64,000 bases of DNA from Trichobilharzia regenti. Its lineage: Eukaryota; Platyhelminthes; Trematoda; Strigeidida; Schistosomatidae. The notes under the pieces were generated by a model, which worked only from the letters and a program-made list of their open reading frames with translations, did no database searches and was not told the DNA's origin. Position 1 is the stretch's first letter. Every line of letters starts with the position of its first letter. Shown piece after piece: positions 42,030 through 50,877 of the stretch. Both the position numbers and the translations under genes were made by a program. Location: positions 121,239,809-121,303,808 of the forward strand of contig OX235264.1 in the NCBI GenBank assembly GCA_944472135.2. The letters are read 5' to 3'.

Positions 42030-42600
42030 GTTTACAATCGCTTGCTCTAGGAAATTAACTTTTCCTGCTCTCTCGAGAACATCTCCCAGCATGGCTAAGT
42101 AAATGTGTAGTGAAAACCATTAACAATTCGATACTGGACTATCTGGTACAAACCAGCCACAAAGCAGGCCAGCAGTGAAGAATCCTTCTCTATCATCTAC
42201 CGAGTGCCAAATAAATTGCCAAAAACATCGAAGTATCGCATGCTCCAAACAGCAGAGGCTATTGCAATTCGCGTGAAACAACCAGTGCTCTGTGCTCAAA
42301 AGAAGCAAATCCATCTAATCACTACTAATGCACTGGCCTTCAGTAGAGACTAGAAATTGGTGAATTTGTAATATTATCTCTCCTAATTTTTCTGATATTC
42401 CGTGTGTATTGTTATGCTGATGCCATTGAGCTGTAATCTATCAATATTATCGACTCGATGTTATTTAAACAGCAACATTAATGTTGTTCATAACACTAAC
42501 TCATTCATTCACTATTGTGGATGGATATATAACTGTAGAGCCTGATGAAGAAAAGGCTATCGAAAACAGTATTCTTTTGAAAATCTAATTCTTACAAGTC
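42030..42600 (+). mobile_element. PLE 3' part (as at 4190-4985)
   Basis: A GIY-YIG C-terminal remnant at 42060-42320 and a tail to 42600, which parallels 4430-4985 closely. It includes 'CAGCAACATTAATGTTGTTC' and 'GAGCCTGATGAAGAAAAGG' with 'CTATCGAAAACAG', a hammerhead-like block with CTGATGA and CGAAAA. Confidence 0.65.
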
Positions 42601-42759
42601 GACTCTTGAAAGTTAATCTGATCTTTGCTAATGACTTGCTTCAGGACGAAGTTTCCTAGAATTCTACTGAGAACTCGTGATCAATGAGGTCCATCCAGAC
42701 GGGAATGAGGATGGATTTCCCACCGAATTGGTCGAAGCTAAAATCCATGGCCTAGGCCA

Positions 42760-42955
42760 CTGAATCGGGTCCAATTGGTCGAATAAAAATCGAGTTAGCT
42801 TGCCTTGTAGCCGAAAGGTCCTGGATTCGAACCCCCCCCCCAGTGGTGCGTGCGTACTGCCGATGATTCCCAAGCATTAGGATGAAACGGCTGACTGTCC
42901 AATACTCCCTTCAGCTGGTTTTCCATGCTTCTCTAACTGATATCAGTCCATGGTC
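42760..42955 (+). repeat. Hammerhead SINE copy
   Basis: Plus strand: tRNA-like part with 'GGATTCGAACCCC' (C run), GTACTG, core 'CCGATGA', GAAACGGCTGACTGTC and the downstream block. The second core base is C, so it is probably dead. It may have been inserted together with 41800-42010. Confidence 0.6.
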
Positions 42956-42998
42956 TAACTCGAAAATAAATGTGTTTATTTAATGCATTAAAACTAAC

Positions 42999-43125
42999 CT
43001 TAAAATCATATTTATTAAATCCGAGTTGTTCAGAGCTCAGTCTATCTTCAATATCTTTTTGCAATTCAACAAACGTTTGTGCATTTTTACTACGTAATTT
43101 AGCATCTCTCAATTCTTGTATTGGT
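42999..43125 (-). CDS. CNBD2-like gene, exon B
   Basis: 127 bases. The first base completes the split Arg codon from exon A and the exon ends in phase 0 before GTTAGT. Acceptor CATTTTAG. The peptide is PIQELRDAKLRSKNAQTFVE, then LQKDIEDRLSSEQLGFNKYD and FK. It is hydrophilic and helical, a linker N-terminal to the first CNB fold. The donor GTTAGT is slightly off consensus. Confidence 0.75.
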
Positions 43126-43489
43126 CTAAAATGAAAAAGATGAAAGGCTGAAGCAGAATTCAGTTGAACGCAGTCGAGTTGAGTAGGGTGGAGTGAAGTG
43201 GAGTGGAGATGACAACGATGCCAACGAAAAGACATGAATGAATTAAACTAGACTTGATTAACTTAAAAGTCAATACTAACGGGAATTCATCCTCTAATAA
43301 AGCCATTCTCATATAGCCTCTTCTTCATGCTCTCCAGTTTCTTCAGTTTAATTGTATTCAGTTTATGTTTGGATATATCACTGGACAGCCCGAAGATAGA
43401 AAGATCTATAGAGAACTGCCACATTCTAATAGGTACCAAGATTTTGTATCATCCCATCGAAAATCGATAAAACTCAGTTTCAAAGTTAA

Positions 43490-43760
43490 TTGATGGATGG
43501 TGACTAGCAGTGGAATCCAGCCAGGATGTGCATTTCGTCCTATTCGGAACTCGTCATCTTGATGTACCTGCATTCCCCTGTGACATCCAGATGAAGTTTC
43601 ATAAATAGGACGAAATGCGCATCCTAGCTGGATTCCACTGCTAGTCACCAATCAACCTTTAATTACATGCCCAGACATCGTTGAGGCAGCTTCACAAGAA
43701 GCCGACATATCAACCTGAGACGTAGCAATTCGGTCCAACCAGTCGACGGGAAAATCTAAA
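43490..43760. repeat. Sm-alpha SINE pieces with two opposed hammerheads
   Basis: 43505-43571 (minus) and 43583-43660 (plus) each contain an Sm-alpha ribozyme region with GGACGAAATGC. They face each other over about 12 bases. The plus copy continues to 'CCGACATATCAACC' and 'CGACGGGAAAATC' at 43745. The core Cs are A in both (AGATGACGAG; AGATGAAG), so neither should cleave. Confidence 0.6.
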
Positions 43761-43879
43761 ATTCAATTAAAACTAAGTTTCGTCAAATATTTCTGTAATC
43801 ATGTCAAGAGCTTAAGTAGTATGTGAAGAGATTTAAATAATTATATTGAACGAATAAGGGAAATAATACCGATAGTAAG

Positions 43880-44110
43880 GAACTCAGAAGGCTCGATACT
43901 ACTGTCATATGCAGAGCGAAGCTCAGAGACCCTACGGACTATTCCTTATAATAATCTGGAATTCAAACCAACTAATTTATTCAGAAACAAACTTTGTTGG
44001 CTGACAGACCCGATAGATCCATTTCGGAACACCAGATGTCTGATGAAGAAGCTGTGGCTTACACGGCGAAACGTTCAGAAAAATCTTGTTTTGATTTTCT
44101 TAACACGCTG
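43880..44110 (+). mobile_element. PLE fragment with hammerhead-like end
   Basis: Degenerate coding for a PLE linker ('PYNNLEFKPTNLF', 'RNKLCWL' in one frame) runs straight into the terminal motif at 44040-44070. The GIY-YIG domain is missing. Confidence 0.5.
44030..44105 (+). ncRNA. Hammerhead-like motif at a PLE end
   Basis: CTGATGA at 44040-44046, then a strong stem II (GCTGTG with CACGGC, loop GCTTA) and GAAA at 44068-44071 followed by CGTT. The stem II pairing and both conserved boxes are clear. Stems I and III are less certain: CCAG before and CTGG after can pair, but four bases separate CCAG from the core. Confidence 0.4.
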
Positions 44111-44124
44111 GGATTAATTTAAAT

Positions 44125-45228
44125 AATTTATAATGAAAGTATAATTATATTTCAATAGTTTACACACAATGATAAGTTTTGTTATTGGTAATATTTCGAG
44201 TAAAATTACTGCCTGTGTTCACACCAGTGTTGGAATTGTTTTATTCACACATTTATGATTTGTAGTTCATTATTTTTTTTGCTCATTCATGTTTTTTTGT
44301 ATTCAGAATTATATTCCAAGTTGTTGATAGTTGTACTGAGTCACCCTTGTTACATGTATCCGGTGTGACTTTGATGAATATCGTTTTTGTTATGAGTCTT
44401 TCTATTTGTCATGGATAGTTTTTAGAATACACACATCGTTCCAATCGATATTGTGGTTTTTGTCCCATGCATGTGCAGCTATCGATGAATTTTTTTTCAA
44501 GATTCTTGTAGGCTTGTGTTCCTGTCGGTTGACCTTTGGTTAGGCGTTTATGTTCATTCATTTTTATTTTTGAGTGAACTGGACGTTTGCCCTATATATT
44601 GAATCGGACAGTCAGCACAAAATATTTTGTAAATCAAGTTGTTTTTATCCATCATTTTTATGGTATCTTTCAGTGGATTTATTTTATTTTTGATTAGATT
44701 CGTCGGTTTAAACGTTGTTCGAATGCCGATATTTTTGAGGTTTCTTTGAATTGCCTCTGATGTACCATTTTTATATGGTATTGTGACTGTTTGTTCGCAT
44801 TCTTCCATCTTATTATTCTCCGATTTTACCCTCTTTTTTCTCTTTTTTATATTATCTTTTACAAATTCTATTGGGTAGTTGTTTTCGAGTAGCATTTTGA
44901 ATAGGACGTTTATTTCTTTACACAGATCCTCTGGTGTTGTTGTAAGTCCACGTATTCAATCTGAAAGACCTTGTATTAATCCTCAGTTTACCTTTGAGTG
45001 GGTGACTCAGTACAACTATCAACAACTTGGAATATAATTCTGAATACAAAAAAACATGAATGAGCCAAAAAATAATAATGAACTATACGTGTATATGAGT
45101 ACAGATCATAAATGTGTGAATAAAACAATTCCAACAGTGGTGTGAACACAGGCAGTAATTTTACTCGAAATATTACCAATAACAAAACTTATCATTGTGT
45201 GTAAACTATTGAAATATAATTATACTTT
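44125..45228. repeat. Inverted PLE terminal repeats around a PLE fragment
   Basis: The arms at 44125-44345 and 44995-45228 are inverted copies, for example 'GTATTCAGAATTATATTCCAA' against 'TTGGAATATAATTCTGAATAC', and 'GATAAGTTTTGTTATTGGTAA' against its reverse at 45170-45192. The loop carries the PLE fragment on the minus strand. Confidence 0.65.
44345..44990 (-). pseudogene. PLE C-terminal region (GIY-YIG)
   Basis: Open for 113 codons at 44554-44895: 'LENNYPIEFVKDNIKKR', 'VTIPYKNGTSEAIQRNLKNI', 'IGIRTTFKPTN', 'NLIYKIFCADCPIQYIGQTS' (GIY-YIG entry intact). The C-terminal helix is broken below 44554. A relative of the 34439-35000 family. Confidence 0.7.
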
Positions 45229-45244
45229 ATTTGATCTAATCCAC

Positions 45245-45767
45245 TGTTATGTACTCGTCGCTAATTATTGTTATGGACTGGTCGAGAAACTAATAGTCCT
45301 GACGCGAGAAGGCGGAAATCAGAAGACCACTAGGTTTGCGATGATACTTCTATTGTCCAAACACAAGGAGACGAAAATAAATGGTCTCACACCAAAGTGG
45401 TAAGTAAGTAAGTGTTGTAAAGTAAAGTGTTCACACAAATTGTGAATGCGAATATATATAAATAATTCAGACAAGCGTGGGAAAAATCATTAGACAGTCT
45501 TAACATGAATGGCTAATTATAATGGAGTGTCGATCCAATTATACATAGCGAATATAGCAGACATGCCAACAAACATATATGGATATTGTCACCAAGCAAC
45601 GGACTGTCAACAAACACTCATATTATATATAATATAATATAAGGAGAATACACATTATTAAAGGAGACAAGTCCATACAAGTGAAGTGGTCACAGACTAA
45701 CCGAGCAAACAGAAAGAGAGACCAACATGCACACACACACATAATATATATATGTGGATACATATCA
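45245..45767 (-). repeat. 3' LTR of the gypsy-type element
   Basis: Starts TGTTATGTACTCG and ends ATACATATCA on the plus strand (TG...CA borders). It differs from the other LTR by a few short indels (for example AAGTGTTGTAAAG near 45410 and the TA repeats near 45740). The close likeness of the two LTRs indicates a fairly young insertion. Confidence 0.85.
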
Positions 45768-45829
45768 CCTCCCCTTTTGAGAAGATGATGATTAGTAGGA
45801 TGTTTACCGGGGGTTTATCTGGGACCTTT

Positions 45830-46205
45830 GGGCTTGTTGTTGACGCCTGTCGTTTCGTCTGATTGTTGGGTTTGCGGCTTCGGCTCCGTCCGGAATTGTC
45901 TACATTTTATGCTTCTTCACTGTATTGCGTAGGAATTTAGTGGGACATCAGCCAGATGCAAACGATCGAACCAATCAAGTCCCAAAACATTTAAATCATT
46001 CTTCGTGACGTAACAAATTCCTGTGAATTTGGTATTGCGGAAGGAAACAGAACATTTGAGTTCACCAATTAGTTTGAGCCGCCCACCACAGGCGCTGAAA
46101 GAGACTGGGAAGTATTGGTGATAGGTGGTCTGCCAATATAATTCCAAAGTTTCTCTGATATAACAGTAATATCAGAGGCAGTATCTAGCTGCAGACGTAT
46201 CATGA
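45830..46205 (-). pseudogene. Retroviral-type aspartic protease remnant
   Basis: The minus strand near 46200-46140 encodes 'MIRLQLDTASDITVISEKLW', with the catalytic D-T-A-S motif of LTR-element proteases. Downstream, in a second frame, are 'CYVTKNDLNVLGLDWFDR' (LGLDW block) and related residues. The frame shift between the two shows damage or lost sequence. Confidence 0.65.
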
Positions 46206-46329
46206 CCATTCATCTGAAGTCAAATATTTCCGCATAGCTGGTGTTGTGACTTGACGGTTGCGCGTAGACTCAATGACTTTTTGGGATTTAGGACCAACAT
46301 TTTGTTGAGCTTTTGCTGGATTTGATATC

Positions 46330-46470
46330 TGGGTTGCGTGGCTGACAAAAACCATTTTTGTGACCGATGATTTGCACTTGCTGCAACGATGATTTTTGTA
46401 TGGCAAGACTTTACAAAGTGCCACGCGCCACAATGCCAGCATGGTGATGGAGGGGTCTTCTTTGCGTATT
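46330..46470 (-). pseudogene. Gag nucleocapsid zinc knuckle
   Basis: One minus frame reads 'CWHCGAWHFVKSC', a CX2CX3HX4C knuckle, followed by 'HRCSKCKSSVTK'. It lies between gag and protease as expected, in a frame different from the upstream gag. Confidence 0.6.
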
Positions 46471-46507
46471 TTGTGAAGTTGGACGAGTATGTAGATTTCC
46501 GCGGACA

Positions 46508-47275
46508 TTAGAGAAGTAGGTGGGTCAGGAGTAGCTGATGAGAGATTTTTGCTCTTGCGTAATGCACGAATATCAGAGCTTCTCGGAGGTGTTGATTCGA
46601 CCAGTGTGTGTCTTTCTGCAGATTAATCAGCCGTTGATATTCATCAGCTATGTCATGTAATGTTAACTTGGGATTTTGTTCTAGCTGATTGAGCAGTCGA
46701 GTTCGGATATCTGTGAAACGAGGAGATTGGAGACTGCATATGAGAATCAAGGCTTTGAACTGATCATCTGTTAAGGACCTGAGTCGAAATCTCTCACATT
46801 CTCGGTTGACTGTGCCAACGTGAGTAAGAAAATCATCATTTTCATTCATTGCCAGCTTGAGGCAACGATAACGTATACTGAATAATGAGGAGTGGTCTCC
46901 GAAATGTTCACGCAGCAACTTTATTGTATCATCGAAACAATTGTCACGTGGTTTCTGTGGTAAAATTAGGTTGCAGTACCGTTCATATTCTGCCGGACCC
47001 AATTTACGTAGCAAAACTCGCACCTTCCAGGCATCGTCTTGTGAGGCGAGATCAACAGTGAATAAATCCTCATAACGTTGATACCATGTGTCAAAAGTGA
47101 CATTAGCCTCTGGGTCATAATTGAACTGTGAAATGCTGTTCACAATTCCGTCGACAGATGGTAGCATGGTATGATTGGGATTGCTTGAAGGTGGAGCTGG
47201 ACCAGTCTGTTGGTTGACGAACATTTCCATTAATTTCATTGTGTTCAAACAATAATTCCAATTTAGAATATCCAT
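46508..47275 (-). CDS. Gypsy-type gag
   Basis: 255 codons. Starts MDILNWNYCLNTMKLMEMFV, then 'ISQFNYDPEANVTFDTWYQR', 'RYEDLF', 'AWKVRVLLRKLGPAEYERYC', 'LREHFGDHSSLFSIRYRCLK' and 'IADEYQRLINLQ'. This layout is that of gypsy capsid proteins, which package the element RNA. The last residues after 'LQKDTHWSN' are probably out of frame. The zinc knuckle is in a different frame, so one shift separates them. Confidence 0.8.
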   Translation of the reverse strand: MDILNWNYCLNTMKLMEMFVNQQTGPAPPSSNPNHTMLPSVDGIVNSISQFNYDPEANVTFDTWYQRYEDLFTVDLASQDDAWKVRVLLRKLGPAEYERYCNLILPQKPRDNCFDDTIKLLREHFGDHSSLFSIRYRCLKLAMNENDDFLTHVGTVNRECERFRLRSLTDDQFKALILICSLQSPRFTDIRTRLLNQLEQNPKLTLHDIADEYQRLINLQKDTHWSNQHLREALIFVHYARAKISHQLLLTHLLL

Positions 47276-47280
47276 AGTAA

Positions 47281-47387
47281 ATTGTTATGTTGCTGCTGCT
47301 GAGTGGTTAATAGTAGTTTTCCCCGTCGCCAAATTGTTATGTACTAGTTTCCCCGTCGCCAAATTGTTATGTACTCCCGTGCCAAAT
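47281..47387 (-). repeat. Leader with repeated LTR-border/primer-site units
   Basis: Adjacent to the 5' LTR, the unit 'ACATAACAATTTGGC' followed by GACGGGGAAA (minus reading) occurs in full or part three times. The first part is the LTR end plus a primer-binding-site-like stretch. Small tandem duplications of the LTR-leader border are the likely origin. Confidence 0.6.
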
Positions 47388-47915
47388 TGTTATGTACTCG
47401 TCGCTAATTATTGTTATGGACTGGTCGAGAAACTAATAGTCCTGACGCGAGAAGGCGGAAATCAGAAGACCACTAGGTTTGCGATGATACTTCTATTGTC
47501 CAAACACAAGGAGACGAAAATAAATGGTCTCACACCAAAGTGGTAAGTAAGTAAAGTAGTTGTAAAGTAAAGTAGTTCACACAAATTGTGAATGCGAATA
47601 TATATAAATAATTCAGACAAGCGTGGGAAAAATCATTAGACAGTCTTAACATGAATGGCTAATTATAATGGAGTGTCGATCCAATTATACATAGCGAATA
47701 TAGCAGACATGCCAACAAACATATATGGATATATGTCACCAAGCAACGGACTGTCAACAAACACTCATATTATATATAATATAATATAAGGAGAATACAC
47801 ATTATTAAAGGAGACAAGTCCATACAAGTGAAGTGGTCACAGACTAACCGAGCAAACAGAAAGAGAGACCAACATGCACACACACATATATAATATATAA
47901 TGTGGATACATATCA
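47388..47915 (-). repeat. 5' LTR of the gypsy-type element
   Basis: 528 bases, TG...CA borders, followed by TCCAC. Near-identical to 45245-45767 and, with more change, to the solo LTR at 35197-35660. Confidence 0.85.
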
Positions 47916-47975
47916 TCCACAATGCTCAAACATTTTACAGATATGTTTATACGAGTTTGACCACGTATTGATGTT

Positions 47976-48215
47976 AGTGTGCATCGGCGGCACAGCGGTT
48001 AAGACGCTCGCCAATCATGCACATGGTTCGGGGTTCGATCCCCGGCTGACTCACTCCTTTACCTCGCTAAGCCAGTAGTAAGACTGGTAAGGAGGAAAGG
48101 TTGGACATGAGGCTAGCAACCCCATCCTGTAAAGATTAACATTGCTACAGAAACTTCAAGCCACTAGCTTGGAGCCCTATGTTCCACTGGGAGCATGAAG
48201 GAAACAAAAACAAGA
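47976..48215 (+). repeat. SINE-1 copy
   Basis: Head 'GCATCGGCGGCACAGCGGTT', 'GGTTCGGGGTTCGATCCCC', body 'GGACATGAGGCTAGCAACCC', 'CATCCTGTAAAGATTAACATT', 'GCTACAGAAACTTCAAGCC', tail 'GAGCCCTATGTTCCACTGGG' and 'AGCATGAAGG' with an A-rich end. A complete, well kept copy. Confidence 0.8.
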
Positions 48216-48219
48216 GAAC

Positions 48220-48420
48220 AACTGAAAACTAGCTGGAGGGAGTACTGGACAGTCAACTGTTTCATCCTAGTGTCTGGAAATCATTAGCAGTACGCACGCA
48301 CACTATGCGGTTCAAACCCAGGACTTTCCGGCTACACGTCAAGCTAACTTGTATGCTATTCGGCCACTGCGACTCGATTCAATGACTAATCCATGAATTC
48401 TAGCTTCTAACAATTCGTGA
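48220..48420 (-). repeat. Hammerhead SINE copy
   Basis: Minus strand: tRNA-like part ('GGTTTGAACC' at 48312-48321), GTACTGCTAATGATTTCC (core CTAATGA, G changed to A) and GAAACAG. Further SINE body extends to about 48600. Inactive core. Confidence 0.55.
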
Positions 48421-48786
48421 TCTTTGACGCGACCATCAGCCAATGACATCGGCGCGAACTCCTTCCTCTCTCCTGACTGGATGGACCTCACTGATCACAA
48501 CTTCCTAGGAGAACTCCACGAGACTTCGTTCTGTAGCAAGTCACTCGCCAGGATCACATTAATTTGCAGTTAATTTGTAAGGATTAGGTTTGTTTATACG
48601 GGTTTGACCACGGATTGATGTGGAATTATTTTCTGTCATGATGCTTAAACTCTAACAATAACTGAATAGAAGGAAGGTGTCGAGAAGAATATCCGTCGTT
48701 CAAAAACCACTACATTCTAATTATCCTCGGGATCCTCCAACATGTGAACTATGAATTCAATATGTCATTATATATATGTATTTTTG

Positions 48787-49015
48787 GAGCGTCGGTGGCA
48801 CTGCGGTTAAGACGCACGCCGACCATACACATGGTCCAGGGTTCGATCCCCGGCCATAGACGCACTCCTTTAAGTCGCATAGCCATAAATAATGCTGGTA
48901 AAGAGGAAAGGTTGGACATGAGGCCAGCAACCCCATCCTTTAAAAAATAAACACTGTTGCAGAAACTTCAAGCCACTAGCTTGAGGCCCTATGTTCCACT
49001 GGGAACGTGAAAGAA
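48787..49015 (+). repeat. SINE-1 copy
   Basis: Head 'GCGTCGGTGGCACTGCGGTT', 'GGTCCAGGGTTCGATCCCC', body 'GGACATGAGGCCAGCAACCC', 'CATCCTTTAAAAAATAAACAC', 'TGTTGCAGAAACTTCAAGCC', tail 'GGCCCTATGTTCCACTGGGA' and 'ACGTGAAAG'. Confidence 0.75.
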
Positions 49016-49539
49016 AAATTATGTATTTATTATTTTATATGTGCAAACTAAGTTCACTAGTAACAGTTTGAAAAAATTTGGGCATTGGGTATTTGATATT
49101 TATTATAAAAAAGGATTTTGTTTTTCCCAATGAATGTAAAACAAAACGATATTGCTGTTGTGTTTACTGACGTTTCACTAGTGAATGCCTCCAATAGCTT
49201 TATCAAATAGCATTGTCAAATTGGCCATTTGGTGAAGATAACAAAACCATCACGTGTAGATGACTGTTGGATTTGATAAGTGTATAAAATGGTTAAAGCA
49301 GCGTGTGTTTTTAAATAATGAAATTGCTTATCACATTCGTGTTGATGTTGTCGTATCATGGAGGAGGGGTGGTACTGTAACCAGGTTAAATTCTGTTTTA
49401 TTCCATCATTCCTATTCAGCTCAAACAATTTGGATTCCACTTGATATGAAGTGCTTTCGATATTAGACGTTCTTTGTGATTTCTGAAATTTTTGTGGATT
49501 ATACCAATTTCCTCATAAGCTTGATATCAGTTTGAAAAG

Positions 49540-49650
49540 CATTGAAAACCAGAGAGTACTGGACAGCCAGTTGTTTCATCCTAGTTTGGGAATCATAGAT
49601 AGTACGCACTCACTGGGGTTAAACTCGTAAAAACCAAATCGAATCCTTAC
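49540..49650 (-). repeat. Hammerhead SINE, short piece
   Basis: Only the ribozyme part and its 3' neighbour remain: minus strand 'GTACTATCTATGATTCCC' and 'GATGAAACAACTGGCTGTCC'. Core destroyed. Confidence 0.5.
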
Positions 49651-49910
49651 AAACCAACTCTTGAAATTGTTTCACTATTGTAAAAATCAATTTTGTGGCC
49701 TGATTCTACATGGCTGATGATTTTACAAGCTTTTCTAGTTCAACTGGATATCTCGGTGGTATAACAGATGCTCTATGCTGTTCATTTGTTTCTCATCTCG
49801 ATTTCTCTCTCTGGCAATGTTTGTCCGATGTATGTCGCATCGCATTTCAAGCAAACATTTTATTTTATAGACACAAACAGATTAGGAATCTCGAAAAAGA
49901 AAGGAAGACG

Positions 49911-49970
49911 AAATTTGCAGTATAAAATGATATCGTCATTCTATTTCACAGGTTCTCATCAGCTGCCATA
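49911..49970 (-). ncRNA. Hammerhead ribozyme motif in PLE terminal repeat
   Basis: Minus strand: GGCAG (stem I), CTGATGA, GAACCTGT (short stem II), GAAA, then TAGAATGA paired with TCATTTTA (stem III), the cleavage triplet ATA, and CTGC (stem I). Core and stem III are complete. Stem II is minimal and poorly paired. Predicted type I arrangement as described for PLE hammerheads. Confidence 0.6.
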
Positions 49971-50230
49971 GACTACCTGAAATTACAGTGGTTATATAGA
50001 TGATAATAACATACTTTAATGTTCAAGTGGTGGTAGAAAAGAGATACTATAAAACTGACGCATCTAAATGAAAGCATCACAATGTTTTTAGTTTAAGTTT
50101 TCATCATCAATTTATACGCTTTTAAATTTGAAAAGAGGGGAAGGGTAAGAGAGAAAACAGAAAAAATTGATTAACAGAACAGTGTCAGCTTTTAGGTTCA
50201 CATAGCAACTCAAGAAACAAAAACGGTTAC

Positions 50231-50570
50231 AAAAGGGCTTCTATCCGGTTTTCTGAACATATTCCCAAAACCTGTGCCTGAAAGGAAGCAGATATTCCCA
50301 GAGTGCAATTACCAGACACATTATTGATACCGGACATCTCGTAGAGATTTCTAAGTCCTTCAAAATCTTAAATAGACAAAGGACAGCAAATTTACTACGA
50401 TTTGCCGAAGCAATCGCAATCAAAAGACTTAAACCAGACTTACGCATACAGAAAGAGAGTGTGATTAACCTCTCACTCCCTTGGTAACAGAATTTTGATT
50501 TTGGTTAGTCATCTAATTCGGTGATCTCAACTCACTGAACAAATCTTAATCTCATAAACTGTAACCGTTT
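50231..50570 (+). pseudogene. PLE GIY-YIG C-terminal remnant
   Basis: The plus strand in one frame reads 'SRYSQSAITRHIIDTGHLVE', then 'ISKSFKILNRQRTANLLRFA' and 'EAIAIKRLKPDLRIQKES'. This is the helix region of the PLE GIY-YIG domain up to the protein end. The active-site part is missing. Homologous loops are at 12900-13100 and, in the reverse, 59250-59580. Confidence 0.7.
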
Positions 50571-50817
50571 TTGTTTCTTGAGTTGCTATGTGAACCTAAA
50601 GGCTAACACTGTTCTGTTAATCAATTTTTTCTGTTTTCTCTCTTACCCTTCCCCCTCTTTTCAAATTTAAAAGCGTATAAATTGATGATGAAAACTTAAA
50701 CTAAAAACATTGTGATGCTTTCATTTAGATGCGTCAGTTTTATAGTATCTCTTTTCTACCACCACTTGAACATTAAAGTATGTTATTATCATCTATATAA
50801 CCACTGTAATTTCAGGT

Positions 50818-50877
50818 AGTCTGCAGCTGATGAGAACCTGTGAAATAGAATGACGATATCATTTTATACTGCAAATT
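50818..50877 (+). ncRNA. Hammerhead ribozyme motif in PLE terminal repeat
   Basis: CTGCAG (stem I), CTGATGA at 50827-50833, GAACCTGT, GAAA, TAGAATGA / TCATTTTA (stem III, eight pairs with one G-T), ATA, CTGCAAAT. The inverted partner of the motif at 49911-49970 and the same apart from the stem I side. Confidence 0.6.

Larger units (their letters stand above)
45245..47915 (-). mobile_element. Gypsy-type LTR retrotransposon lacking polymerase
   Basis: 2671 bases with LTRs at 45245-45767 and 47388-47915, nearly identical to each other, and a TCCAC target duplication (45240-45244 and 47916-47920). Read on the minus strand it contains 5' LTR, leader with primer-site-like repeats, gag, zinc knuckle, protease, then directly a polypurine tract (AAAAGGGGAGG, 45768-45778) and the 3' LTR. 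RT, RNase H and integrase are missing. The element can move only with help from another. It lies beside an inverted PLE arrangement. Confidence 0.85.

Noticed and set aside
45197..45403. Two nearly identical open frames (45197-45403, 47334-47546)
   Set aside because: They are duplicates only because they lie in the two LTRs. They are not genes.
47976..48050. True tRNA genes at the SINE heads
   Set aside because: The heads keep A- and B-box-like blocks, but the acceptor and anticodon arms do not fold as tRNA, and every copy is followed by the same SINE body.
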